DNA of 9,101 nucleotides from CAZJDV01 sp964544865 (GCA_964544865.1 CAZJDV010000092.1:1-9101); one strand, 5' to 3'. Counted from the first letter of the stretch, positions 1 through 6,396 are shown. Notes: generated by a model not told the origin, from the sequence alone. Numbers and translations are program-made.

Positions 1-1
1 C

Positions 2-316
2 ACCCACTGGTGCGAGACCCACTACATCGACATCGCCCCCCATAATCCGCTGGGGCCGGTGAGCGCTGCGGCCTGCGTGGCCCTCTGCATGGCCTCCACC
101 AACGTCGGAGTGCAGGAGATGCCGCGGCAGCCGGGAACCGTGGATACCGACCTGTTCCCGGTGCAGATCGAATGGCTGGACGGATTCGCCTTCGCGCCCG
201 ACACGCCCGGCCTGGGCGTCGAGATGGACGAGAGCGTCGCGGAGTGCCGTCTTGTCGCAGAGGACGGCTGGCCGCCGTTACTGCGCCGAAACGACGGCGC
301 GTTCACCAATTGGTAG
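2..316 (+). CDS. Mandelate racemase/muconate lactonizing enzyme family protein, C-terminal part
   Basis: The reading frame is open from the window edge (first full codon at position 2) to a TAG at 314-316 and gives the last 104 residues of an enolase-superfamily protein; the start lies outside the window. The segment HNPLGPVSAAA near its beginning and the ending DTPGLGVEMDE are typical of the galactonate/gluconate dehydratase-like branch. In that branch a His in this region takes part in acid/base chemistry in the C-terminal TIM barrel, and the PGLGVE stretch closes the capping domain. Such enzymes abstract a proton alpha to a carboxylate, usually dehydrating sugar acids in the cytoplasm. The metal ligands and most of the barrel lie upstream, so the substrate cannot be told. 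It ends 92 bases before ccmC and is probably unrelated to it. The family call is firm; the exact activity is open. Confidence 0.85.
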   Translation, partial: THWCETHYIDIAPHNPLGPVSAAACVALCMASTNVGVQEMPRQPGTVDTDLFPVQIEWLDGFAFAPDTPGLGVEMDESVAECRLVAEDGWPPLLRRNDGAFTNW

Positions 317-396
317 TCCTTGTTTACGTACGCCGGGCGATGCGACGTATGACCAAAACACCTGCCCCATCGCTAGCAACACGGCCCTATGTGTGA

Positions 397-402
397 TAGA
401 TT
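397..402 (+). promoter_or_regulatory. Candidate -10 element for ccmC
   Basis: TAGATT matches the TATAAT consensus at 4 of 6 bases and lies in a short AT-rich stretch within otherwise GC-rich DNA. A start of transcription 7 bases downstream would fall on the A of the ccmC ATG at 409. The -35 candidate at 17-base spacing (374-379, TAGCAA) matches only 3 of 6. This is weak and rests on position as much as on sequence. Confidence 0.25.
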
Positions 403-408
403 AAAAAC

Positions 409-1137
409 ATGGTCCGGGTGATCGTCGCGCCCAAAGCACCGCCGTCGGAAAGCCGCACCGGCGGTCTCGTGAGAGATGGCCTTCTTGTCGTCAGCGCCGT
501 CCTCATGCTCGCGGTTCTCTATCTGGTTTTTTTCTGGGTGCCGTCGGACGCTAATCTGGGTGTGTCCCAGCGAATCTTGTACTTCCACGTGCCCGTCGCG
601 ATCCTCGGCCTGAGCTCCATCCTGGTGGTCGCCGGGGCCAGCGCCATACACCTGGTTACGAAGAACGACAAGTGGGACTTCCTGGCCTATGCGGCCGCCG
701 AGCTGGGCACGGTGCTCACCTCCATGGCAATCGTCACGGGTGCTATCTGGGCTAAGCCGGTTTGGGGTGTGTGGTGGACCTGGGACCCGAAGCTGACCCT
801 CACGCTGATCCTGTGGTTCACCTACGTCAGTTACCTGATGCTGAGGGCCTACGGCCCGAAGGGCTCGCAGGGCGCGCGGTACGGGACGGTGGTCGCGCTG
901 TTCGGCGCAATCAACGCGCCGATAGTCTACTACGCGGCCGAGCTATGGCGGACCACCCATCCGAACCTGGTTGTCGGCCCGGCGGCGGAGTCTGGGTCTC
1001 TCCCATCGGATATGGCGGTGGTCCTGCTACTATCGACTTTGACGTTCATTCTGATTAGCGCGTACCTGCTGATCGAGAGGTACTCACTGAAGCGCTCGGA
1101 AGCGGTGGTCGATGAGCTTTATCAGCATATCTCGTAG
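409..1137 (+). CDS. ccmC: CcmC, heme handling protein of cytochrome c maturation
   Basis: CcmC is an integral membrane protein of the heme-handling superfamily. It takes heme and attaches it to the chaperone CcmE on the outer face of the cytoplasmic membrane. The product has 242 residues, near the usual length, with about six hydrophobic segments (roughly 23-43, 60-82, 97-115, 129-147, 157-176, 203-222). The heme-binding WWD region is seen as WGVWWTWDPKLT at 119-130. The two expected external histidines are H60 (in YFHVP) and H184 (in WRTTHP). The N-terminus carries about 20 extra polar residues before the first membrane helix. No Shine-Dalgarno sequence is visible before the ATG at 409, so the message may be leaderless. 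Its last 26 bases overlap ccmD, and ccmE follows, which supports a ccmCDE transcription unit. Confidence 0.95.
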   Translation: MVRVIVAPKAPPSESRTGGLVRDGLLVVSAVLMLAVLYLVFFWVPSDANLGVSQRILYFHVPVAILGLSSILVVAGASAIHLVTKNDKWDFLAYAAAELGTVLTSMAIVTGAIWAKPVWGVWWTWDPKLTLTLILWFTYVSYLMLRAYGPKGSQGARYGTVVALFGAINAPIVYYAAELWRTTHPNLVVGPAAESGSLPSDMAVVLLLSTLTFILISAYLLIERYSLKRSEAVVDELYQHIS

Positions 1138-1438
1138 CGCGTTCGTCGGATGTATGCTCATGGTTGTGATTGTACTGGGTGTCGCGGCATTGTCCTCGGG
1201 GGAACTTGCCTTCGCCGCCGGACCTGAAGATGTCCCAAAGACGACAACGCCCAGCACATCAACCCTTAGCGAGGCCGGTGGCTCCGATCCGGAGGCAAAC
1301 CTCCCGTTCCTATTCGCCGTATACTTGATTACGTGGGCGGGATTCTTCGGATGCACGTTCGTGATGTCCCGGCGGCAGCGGGAGATGCGACGAGAGCTTG
1401 ATGCTTTGAAGACCGCCATCGCCGGGAAAGACGCGTAG
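1112..1438 (+). CDS. ccmD: CcmD-like small membrane protein with N-terminal extension
   Basis: CcmD is a short one-helix protein that stabilises the CcmABC complex and helps release holo-CcmE. Residues 64-85 (LPFLFAVYLITWAGFFG and following) form the typical transmembrane segment, followed by the basic, helix-forming tail RRQREMRRELDALK at 87-100, as in CcmD family proteins. At 108 residues it is longer than the usual roughly 50-70. The extra part is a hydrophobic N-terminus (about 11-36, possibly a signal sequence or second helix) and a Thr/Ser/Pro/Gly-rich linker at 37-62. The gene overlaps ccmC by 26 bases. An in-frame ATG at 1154 would remove 14 residues and the overlap. I kept 1112 because coupled overlaps are common in such operons, but no clear ribosome site decides between them. 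Confidence 0.8.
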   Translation: MSFISISRSAFVGCMLMVVIVLGVAALSSGELAFAAGPEDVPKTTTPSTSTLSEAGGSDPEANLPFLFAVYLITWAGFFGCTFVMSRRQREMRRELDALKTAIAGKDA

Positions 1439-1507
1439 CCGGAAGCGTAGCGGCGATCCAAACTACCTTGTTCTTTGGCCGGGAGCCCCCCCCGGACCAG
1501 TCAATGC

Positions 1508-1517
1508 GGAGATAAGG
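1508..1517 (+). promoter_or_regulatory. Ribosome binding site fixing the ccmE start
   Basis: GGAG at 1508-1511 lies 8 bases before the ATG at 1520, and the AAGG at 1514-1517 gives a second purine patch. This supports 1520 over the upstream in-frame start at 1475, whose extra residues look unlike CcmE. Confidence 0.65.
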
Positions 1518-1519
1518 TG

Positions 1520-1972
1520 ATGGACCAGGCCTCACAGGCCGTAGAGTCATATTCGGAGGCGCCGGACGGGAGGGTCCTGACCGCGCACCGCGTTAAGGTC
1601 GGTATTGGCCTGGCGGTGCTGATAGTGGCGATGGGGTACTTTGCGTTCCAGGCGTTCCAGAGCGCCACGGTGTACTACCTCTCCGTCGGCGAGCTGAGCC
1701 AGCTCGGTCCGACAGAAGACGGGCGCACGGTCCGGGTCAACGGCAAGCTGGTACAAGGGTCATTTGTGAGGGAGCCGGAATCGACGCTGGCCAGCTTTTC
1801 GATCACCGACGGCTCCGTGGCCATGGTCGCCGTTCATGATGGGATAGTGCCGGACCTCTTCTTCAACGAGCATTCGGAGATCATCCTGGAGGGCAGCTAC
1901 ATGGCGAATGGCGTCTTCGAAAGCCAAAATGTGATCGTGAAGTGCCCCTCGAAGTACGTCGCAGCCGAGTAG
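1520..1972 (+). CDS. ccmE: CcmE, heme chaperone of the Cys (CxxxY) type
   Basis: CcmE is a membrane-anchored periplasmic chaperone that binds heme covalently and hands it to the CcmF/H heme lyase. The product has 150 residues: a short cytoplasmic tail, one membrane helix at about 26-48, and an OB-fold beta-barrel domain with typical stretches VRVNGKLVQGSF (71-82), FSITDG (93-98) and EIILEGSY (120-127). In the classic proteobacterial protein the heme-binding motif is HxxxY. Here the matching site reads KCPSKY, so Cys142 replaces His and Tyr146 is kept. This CxxxY form is known from archaea, Desulfovibrio and some other bacteria and is not a loss of function. It is third in the ccmCDE group, 81 bases after ccmD; that gap contains a run of eight C (1486-1493). 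Confidence 0.94.
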   Translation: MDQASQAVESYSEAPDGRVLTAHRVKVGIGLAVLIVAMGYFAFQAFQSATVYYLSVGELSQLGPTEDGRTVRVNGKLVQGSFVREPESTLASFSITDGSVAMVAVHDGIVPDLFFNEHSEIILEGSYMANGVFESQNVIVKCPSKYVAAE

Positions 1973-2255
1973 CGCTATCGTCGCTTGCCATCCTCGCGTT
2001 TCGCGTTCCCGCCGGCCGATCCGCAAGGAGTTCGGTCCGCTGCTTGGTCCAGCGAGAGCGCCTCTGGGCAATGGTCCTAATCGGATGGCATCAGGCGATA
2101 GGCATGACAGAACAGGCCCGAGAGGAAACGCACGGGAGAGTGCTAATCGATAAGAGGGAAGACGGGTACGTATCCGCTCCTTCAGAGTAGGGAGGGGGCT
2201 GCGGTGGCTCGGACGACGACAGTAGGTTGAAAAGTGGCTTTGAGCGTGTTCATGA
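1973..2255 (+). other. Intergenic stretch without recognisable gene
   Basis: No open frame here has coding character that I recognise. The open frames on both strands give low-complexity, Arg/Ser-rich translations typical of chance frames in GC-rich DNA. I see no tRNA, transposase or terminator with a T-run. With the hydrolase remnant just downstream, it may be decayed gene sequence. Confidence 0.5.
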
Positions 2256-2501
2256 AGGCCAGACACAGCTTGCACCATTCCAGGTGCGCCCTCGTTCCTG
2301 CCCTCGATCGGCGTCCCTTGTCTGGTGATAGGCGCCAGGGACGACACTTCGACGCCTGTCACGAGCTCAAAGGTGATCGCACGACTCATACCGGGCGCGG
2401 AGTTGACGATTATCGACGGCGCGGGCCACTTCGTTCAGTTGGAGCGGCCGGACGAGGTCGATGACGCGATTCAGGGGTTCTTGCGCGCCCACGATCTCTG
2501 A
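2256..2501 (+). pseudogene. Alpha/beta hydrolase C-terminal remnant
   Basis: After a stop at 2253-2255 the frame is open to a TGA at 2499-2501 and codes for about 81 residues that match the last part of an alpha/beta hydrolase. LPSIGVPCLVIGARDD is the strand carrying the catalytic Asp region, and IPGAELTIIDGAGHFVQLE carries the catalytic His in GAGHF. It ends with the usual ERPDEV and IQGFLRAH helix. No start codon with a ribosome site precedes it, and the N-terminal lobe with the nucleophile (GxSxG) is not found in any frame upstream, so this is a truncated, non-functional remnant. It ends 70 bases before a 2-keto-4-pentenoate hydratase-like gene, the usual partner of such a hydrolase in meta-cleavage pathways. 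The fold assignment is strong; the original substrate is unknown. Confidence 0.78.
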
Positions 2502-2556
2502 GACGCTGAGCGCGGGTCAGCGCACGGCGGCGTTGACCGCGTTCGGAAACACAAAC

Positions 2557-2562
2557 AAGGAG
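2557..2562 (+). promoter_or_regulatory. Ribosome binding site for the TTG start of the hydratase gene
   Basis: AAGGAG lies 9 bases before the TTG at 2572. It decides this start over the upstream in-frame ATG at 2461, which would overlap the hydrolase remnant and add 37 residues with no family similarity. Confidence 0.7.
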
Positions 2563-2571
2563 CGTGTCACG

Positions 2572-3366
2572 TTGGACATCGGAGCCGCCAGGAACGCCGC
2601 CCGGATCCTCGGAGCCGGACGGTTGGAGCGACGCCGCCTGGGCGAGCTGCCGCCGGAGGTGCGCCCATCGGACGAAGACGAGGCGTACATGCTGCAGGAC
2701 CTTCTCCACGAGCGGCTGATGGAGGCGGGCAGGGGACCGGTGGCCGGTCACAAGATCGGCTGCACGACGCCGATCATGCAGGAGTTCCTGGGCATCGACA
2801 ACCCGTGCGCCGGAGGAGTGTTCGGGTCCACGTCGCACGCCGATTCCGGCGTCTTTCGCTTCGACGACCTGCTGCACCCTGGGGTCGAGTGCGAGATGGC
2901 TGTCAGGCTGGGCGCGGACCTGACCCCGGCCGGGCTCCCCTTCGATCGCGAGTCAGTCGCTCCGGCAGTCGATGCCGTCATCGCGGCTATCGAGGTAGTG
3001 GACGACAGGTGGGCCGATTACAAGACGATCGAAACTCCGACGTTGATCGCCGATGACTTCTTCGGCGCCGGGTGCGTCCTGGGGGACGTGGACGCCGGCT
3101 GGCGCGCCCTTGACCCGACGGACGTCACCGGCTCCATGACCATCAACGGCGAGGTCGTCGGACGAGGCAGGAGCGCCGACATCATGGGGCACCCCTTCAA
3201 CGCCCTGGCATGGCTGTCGAACCTCATGGCCGGCCGCGGCAAGACGTTGAGAGCTGGCGAGTTCGTCCTTCTGGGCAGCATCGTCGAGACGAGATGGGTC
3301 TCCAAGGGCGATCTGGTGGAGATCGAGCTCAAGGGATTGGGAACGTCGTCGGCCCGTTTCGAATAG
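2572..3366 (+). CDS. 2-keto-4-pentenoate hydratase/fumarylacetoacetase family protein
   Basis: The product resembles MhpD-type hydratases, which add water to 2-hydroxypenta-2,4-dienoate in meta-cleavage degradation of aromatic compounds; decarboxylases of the same fold cannot be excluded. With the TTG start it has 264 residues, the usual length. The family is recognised from GHKIGCTTP (59-67) and the metal site: HPGVECEMA contains E106 and E108, and AAIEVVDDR contains E141. These match the three carboxylates that hold the divalent metal in this fold. The ending FVLLGSIVETRWVSKGD (231-247) is the typical C-terminal strand pair. The protein should be soluble and cytoplasmic. A ribosome site precedes the start, and all key residues are present, so the gene looks functional although the hydrolase fragment just upstream is broken. 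An ATG at 2461 is a less likely start. Confidence 0.88.
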   Translation: MDIGAARNAARILGAGRLERRRLGELPPEVRPSDEDEAYMLQDLLHERLMEAGRGPVAGHKIGCTTPIMQEFLGIDNPCAGGVFGSTSHADSGVFRFDDLLHPGVECEMAVRLGADLTPAGLPFDRESVAPAVDAVIAAIEVVDDRWADYKTIETPTLIADDFFGAGCVLGDVDAGWRALDPTDVTGSMTINGEVVGRGRSADIMGHPFNALAWLSNLMAGRGKTLRAGEFVLLGSIVETRWVSKGDLVEIELKGLGTSSARFE

Positions 3367-3684
3367 GACCTGTGCCGCTCCGTCCGGCCCTGGTGCTCGC
3401 GAAGCCGCCCCTGCGAGTGAGCACACTTCATGGAATGCTGGTTGAAACCAATTCGGCCCGGAAGTCATCTAACCCTTCGAACAGGGCGCTCAGGAAGGTG
3501 GCCGGCCGCCGAGGTAACCCCGCTGTAATGGTATCCGGTACTTCGTCTATGTTGAGTCGAAGCCTCACGTTCGAGCGCCCCTTCTCAATCCAGATAGGGC
3601 GAGGAGTATTGGAAGTGACTGAACTAGGCCCGTTGGGCTGTGTGTGGCGCTCGAACGGACCGAGCAAAGCCACGGAGATGAAAA
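3367..3684. other. 318-base intergenic region upstream of ccdA
   Basis: No gene is convincing here. A minus-strand frame at 3428-3673 (GTG start, 81 codons) shows no family I recognise and lacks a clear ribosome site. The region contains a perfect 12-base inverted repeat (3568-3579 and 3646-3657) close to the ccdA start, and a small GCCC-GTT-GGGC hairpin at about 3628-3638. A ccdA promoter is expected here, but no -35/-10 pair stands out. Confidence 0.5.
3568..3657. repeat. 12-base inverted repeat before ccdA
   Basis: CGTTCGAGCGCC at 3568-3579 is matched by its exact reverse complement GGCGCTCGAACG at 3646-3657, with 66 bases between the arms. The second arm ends 27 bases before the ccdA ATG. 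It could be a pair of regulator half-sites or chance in GC-rich DNA. Function is unknown. Confidence 0.5.
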
Positions 3685-4419
3685 ATGTTAGGCATCGAGA
3701 TCCCTTTCGTATTCGCGTTTTCCGCCGGACTGGTGGCGGCCTTCAATCCGTGTGGCGCCGCTATGTTTCCCGCATACATGGGCTACCAGCTCAATACCTT
3801 CCAGTCGGAGACTAATCCCTTCACGTCTGGCCTCAAGGCCCTAGTCATGGGCCTATCGGCGACGGCAGGGTTCATCGTCGTGTTCGCGAGCATGGGCATC
3901 CTGCTCGCGGCGGGAGGACGGGTCATCGGCAGATTCCTACCCTTCGCGGGCCTGAGCGTGGGGGTGGTCATAGCGGCGCTGGGAATCTACCTTCTTGTCT
4001 CCAGGCGCAAGATCGGCATGATGGCCGCCAGCAGGGTCAATCTCGGCCAGGGGAAGGGCGTGAAAAACGTCTTCCTGTTCGGAATAGCCTACGCCCTTGC
4101 ATCGCTGAGCTGCGCGCTACCGATCTTTCTTGCCGCGGTCGGAGTCGTGGCCGGCCAGTCTCTCAGCGCCGGTACGGTGGCAGAGACCATCGTGGGGTCG
4201 ATCACCTACGGACTCGGCATGGGCGCCGTGATGGTGGCCGCGACCCTCGGAGTAGTGTTCTTCAAGGAGCTGGTGCAAAAGGGCATGCGGAAGATTTTCC
4301 CGTACGTGGAGCCCATCGGCAATCTGGCTATGGTTGGCGCCGGCGTATACCTCATCTACTACTGGACACTTGGGAAGGGGAGCGAGCTCCTGGTCCTGCG
4401 GGCCGAGCAGATTTTCTAG
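3685..4419 (+). CDS. ccdA: CcdA-type thiol:disulfide transporter, cytochrome c biogenesis
   Basis: CcdA carries electrons from cytoplasmic thioredoxin across the membrane to reduce periplasmic thiol proteins, which keep the CXXCH cysteines of apocytochrome c reduced for heme attachment. The product has 244 residues with six hydrophobic segments, the usual CcdA length; it is the membrane domain of DsbD alone, without the periplasmic domains. The redox pair is visible as C23 in AFNPCGAAMFPAY and C143 in SLSCALPIF, placed in membrane segments 1 and 4 as expected. GGAG at 3674-3677, 7 bases before the ATG, supports the start. It stands alone on the plus strand between the hydratase gene and the converging queE, 21 bases from the queE end. 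The neighbouring ccm genes support a role in cytochrome c maturation rather than in sporulation or general thiol repair. Confidence 0.92.
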   Translation: MLGIEIPFVFAFSAGLVAAFNPCGAAMFPAYMGYQLNTFQSETNPFTSGLKALVMGLSATAGFIVVFASMGILLAAGGRVIGRFLPFAGLSVGVVIAALGIYLLVSRRKIGMMAASRVNLGQGKGVKNVFLFGIAYALASLSCALPIFLAAVGVVAGQSLSAGTVAETIVGSITYGLGMGAVMVAATLGVVFFKELVQKGMRKIFPYVEPIGNLAMVGAGVYLIYYWTLGKGSELLVLRAEQIF

Positions 4420-4440
4420 GGCTTTCCGCCTTGGGTGCGC

Positions 4441-5148
4441 CTATCGTCCCCGCTCATCCCCCCAGAGCAGGATGTGGAGTCGCGTTGAGAACCGGAAGCC
4501 ACGCTCGACGCACGCCTCCGCTACCCATTTCCCGCGCTCCAGAACGGCTTCGGCCGTGACCCCTTCCGGCGTCAGCAGGACCCTGTGAGGGCTGATCTCA
4601 TACCGGTCCACGAGGCCGCTGACCTCGTCCACGTCCGCGTTGTCGACGACCACGAACTTGAAGTAGGCGTTCTCCATCTCCCGGAAGGCCAGAAGGGCCT
4701 CCGGCCTCTCCCTGCTCTCGGTCCGGTTGCCTGACCCGGCGGTCTTCGGCGAGACGTTCCACTGCGAGACGGCGCCGGCCATGTCCGCCGACGGGGCGAT
4801 CGTTCCGTTGGTCTCCACCTCGCAGTAGAAGCCTCGGCGGTGGAGCGAAACGGCGAGGGGCGCAAGCTCTCGTTGCTGCAACAGTGGCTCGCCGCCGGTG
4901 ATTACCAGGTGCGGCCGGTCGTGGGCCAGGATTCGCCGCTCGATGTCCTGGCTCGACATCGCCAGGACCTCCCGGTCGTATTCGTAGCGCTTCCAGTCCC
5001 AGGTGTACTTGGTGTCGCACCATGTGCAGGCAAGGTTGCACGTGGCCAGCCGGAGGAATACCGTGGGCGTTCCGGCGGTGACCCCCTCGCCCTGGACCGA
5101 GTGGAATATCTCCGGCTCGCCCGACGGCCCGCGGCTGACCTTGAGCAC
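4441..5148 (-). CDS. queE: QueE, 7-carboxy-7-deazaguanine synthase (radical SAM)
   Basis: QueE rearranges 6-carboxytetrahydropterin to 7-carboxy-7-deazaguanine with S-adenosylmethionine and a 4Fe-4S cluster, in the preQ0 pathway. From a GTG start at 5148 the product has 235 residues. FHSVQGEG at 15-22 is the family N-terminal signature. The cluster cysteines are C37, C41 and C44 (CNLACTWC), followed by DTKYTWDW. TGGEP at 84-88 binds SAM, and ETNGT (112-116) and NVSPK (131-135) are further family motifs. The GTG lies two bases after the queC stop codon, so translation is probably coupled. A start at 5226 would add 26 residues inside queC and is unlikely. The gene converges with ccdA, leaving only 21 bases between the stops and no evident terminator hairpin. 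Confidence 0.93.
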   Translation of the reverse strand: MLKVSRGPSGEPEIFHSVQGEGVTAGTPTVFLRLATCNLACTWCDTKYTWDWKRYEYDREVLAMSSQDIERRILAHDRPHLVITGGEPLLQQRELAPLAVSLHRRGFYCEVETNGTIAPSADMAGAVSQWNVSPKTAGSGNRTESRERPEALLAFREMENAYFKFVVVDNADVDEVSGLVDRYEISPHRVLLTPEGVTAEAVLERGKWVAEACVERGFRFSTRLHILLWGDERGR

Positions 5149-5150
5149 GG

Positions 5151-5897
5151 CTACCCGGCCCCCAGCCTGGCCAGCAGCGGGTCTGGGACACCGGCCTGCT
5201 CGAAGCCTCCGGCACGCAGGATGCAATTATCGCACCGGCGGCAAGGAGCGTCGCCGCTTTCGTAGCAGCTCCAGGTGTGCTCCAGCGGCGCGCCGAGGCT
5301 CACGCCCATCCCGACGATGCCGGCCTTCGACATGTGGATAATGGGTGTCTTGATCTCGATGACCACGCCGTACTGCGTCCCAAGCTTGGTCCCGTATCGG
5401 AGCGTTCGCGACATCTGCGCGAAGTACTCTGGGCGGCAGTCGGGGTAGCCGCTGTAGTCGATGGCGTTCGGCGCCATGTATAGCAGCGCCCGAACGTCCT
5501 CACCGGCGATCCCTTCGACCTCGATGGCGTGCAGTACCTGGCTCTCCAGGAAGGCGGCGGCCAGCGAAATGAACACGGTGTTCCTGAGCGGCACGTAGGT
5601 AATCGGTATGCTCGTTCCCATCCCCGTCGCGGGGTTGTCCTTGGGCATGGGGAATGCCTCGGGGTTGGTCAGGGCCGAGTACCATGCGACCTCGCCGAGA
5701 AACGATATGTCCAGGAGCTTGTGGTCCACGCCCACGATGGACGCGACCCGCTCGGCGCAGCGGAGCTCTTTGCTGTGGGTCTGGCCGTAGCGGAACGTCA
5801 GGGCCGTGAGATGCTCGGTCCGCTTCTTCGCATACGCCGTCACCGTCGTGGAGTCGAGTCCCCCCGACAGAAGGGTGACACCAAACGTGGTTTTCAT
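5151..5897 (-). CDS. queC: QueC, 7-cyano-7-deazaguanine (preQ0) synthase
   Basis: QueC converts 7-carboxy-7-deazaguanine to preQ0 with two ATP and ammonia. The product has 248 residues. The ATP-pyrophosphatase P-loop is SGGLDS at 11-16. Residues DYSGYPDCRPEYF give the family core. Four cysteines near the C-terminus, C211, C219, C222 and C225 (CRRCDNC), are the expected zinc ligands. The stretch before DYSGYPDC appears several residues longer than in common QueC proteins, but no motif is disturbed. A GAGGG patch upstream of the ATG is a plausible ribosome site. It is the middle gene of queF-queC-queE: 76 bases after queF and two bases before queE. Confidence 0.95.
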   Translation of the reverse strand: MKTTFGVTLLSGGLDSTTVTAYAKKRTEHLTALTFRYGQTHSKELRCAERVASIVGVDHKLLDISFLGEVAWYSALTNPEAFPMPKDNPATGMGTSIPITYVPLRNTVFISLAAAFLESQVLHAIEVEGIAGEDVRALLYMAPNAIDYSGYPDCRPEYFAQMSRTLRYGTKLGTQYGVVIEIKTPIIHMSKAGIVGMGVSLGAPLEHTWSCYESGDAPCRRCDNCILRAGGFEQAGVPDPLLARLGAG

Positions 5898-5915
5898 GGG
5901 CGGTACCCTCTGCTG

Positions 5916-5961
5916 CCGTCAACACTGAATAAGTGACGGAGCCCGCATCGCAAGCCGGCTC
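5916..5961 (-). other. Two tandem hairpins between queF and queC
   Basis: In the 76-base gap, CCGTCA (5916-5921) pairs with TGACGG (5934-5939) around a 12-base loop, and GAGCC (5939-5943) can pair with GGCTC (5957-5961) around a 13-base loop. Neither is followed by a T-run on the minus strand, so they are not typical terminators. They may set RNA stability or expression of queC-queE relative to queF. The short conserved pattern of a preQ1-I riboswitch is not apparent. Confidence 0.3.
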
Positions 5962-5973
5962 TCGGCGGAGGAA

Positions 5974-6396
5974 TCATTCTTTCTCGTGCCGCGCGGTTAC
6001 GGTGGTGTGCACTCCGCCCCTGACGTTGTAATCTAGCGTAACGGTCATGCTCAGGGGCTCGCAAGTGGCCACCAGGTCGTCCAGAATCCTGTTCGCTGCG
6101 TGTTCCTGGACGATGTCTACGTCTCTGTACGACATCAGGTAGTACTTGAAAGACTTGAGCTCGATGCAGGCCCGGTCCGGCACATAAGCGACGGTCAGCG
6201 TGCCGAAGTCCGGAAGTCCGGTCCACGGGCATCCCGCAGTGAACTCCTTGGTGTCGATAACGACCTCCACGTCCCGGCCAGAGTAGCCGTAATCGAAGGT
6301 GAGCAGGCAGTCCGAATCGATCTCGCCTCCGGTGCGCGAGTCGAACCTCTTCTCCAACTCCCGGTACTTGTCCTGCAAGGATTCGATGGTTCCCAT
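5974..6396 (-). CDS. queF: QueF, NADPH-dependent 7-cyano-7-deazaguanine reductase (short type)
   Basis: QueF reduces the nitrile of preQ0 to the amine of preQ1, the base inserted into tRNA on the way to queuosine. The product has 140 residues, the short, single-domain T-fold type as in Bacillus. The catalytic pair is seen in GCPWTGLPDFG: C56 forms the thioimide with the nitrile and D63 is the acid. ELKSFKYY at 79-86 is the QueF motif that binds NADPH and substrate. GAGG upstream with about 7 bases spacing supports the ATG at 6396. It is first in the queF-queC-queE operon and divergent from ccmA. Its presence argues that the preQ0 made here is used for queuosine rather than for DNA modification or archaeosine. 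Confidence 0.95.
   Translation of the reverse strand: MGTIESLQDKYRELEKRFDSRTGGEIDSDCLLTFDYGYSGRDVEVVIDTKEFTAGCPWTGLPDFGTLTVAYVPDRACIELKSFKYYLMSYRDVDIVQEHAANRILDDLVATCEPLSMTVTLDYNVRGGVHTTVTARHEKE

Noticed and set aside
1760..2389. Long minus-strand open frame of 209 codons opposite ccmE and the region after it
   Set aside because: Its downstream half lies over ccmE in antisense, it has no recognisable domain, and its composition is that of chance frames in GC-rich DNA.
2461..2571. N-terminal extension of the hydratase from the ATG at 2461
   Set aside because: It overlaps the end of the hydrolase remnant, has no family similarity, and the AAGGAG at 2557-2562 points to the TTG at 2572.
3428..3673. 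Minus-strand open frame of 81 codons between the hydratase gene and ccdA
   Set aside because: GTG start without a clear ribosome site, no recognised family and mixed third-position usage. A small unknown gene cannot be excluded, but there is no positive support.
4598..5215. Long minus-strand frame inside queE in another frame, rich in Arg, Gly and Pro
   Set aside because: A shadow of queE, whose own frame carries all radical SAM motifs.
4441..6396. Possibility that the 7-deazaguanine genes serve DNA modification (Dpd-type) defence
   Set aside because: No dpd-like or transglycosylase gene is adjacent, and queF, which commits preQ0 to preQ1, is in the operon; queuosine synthesis is the simpler explanation.
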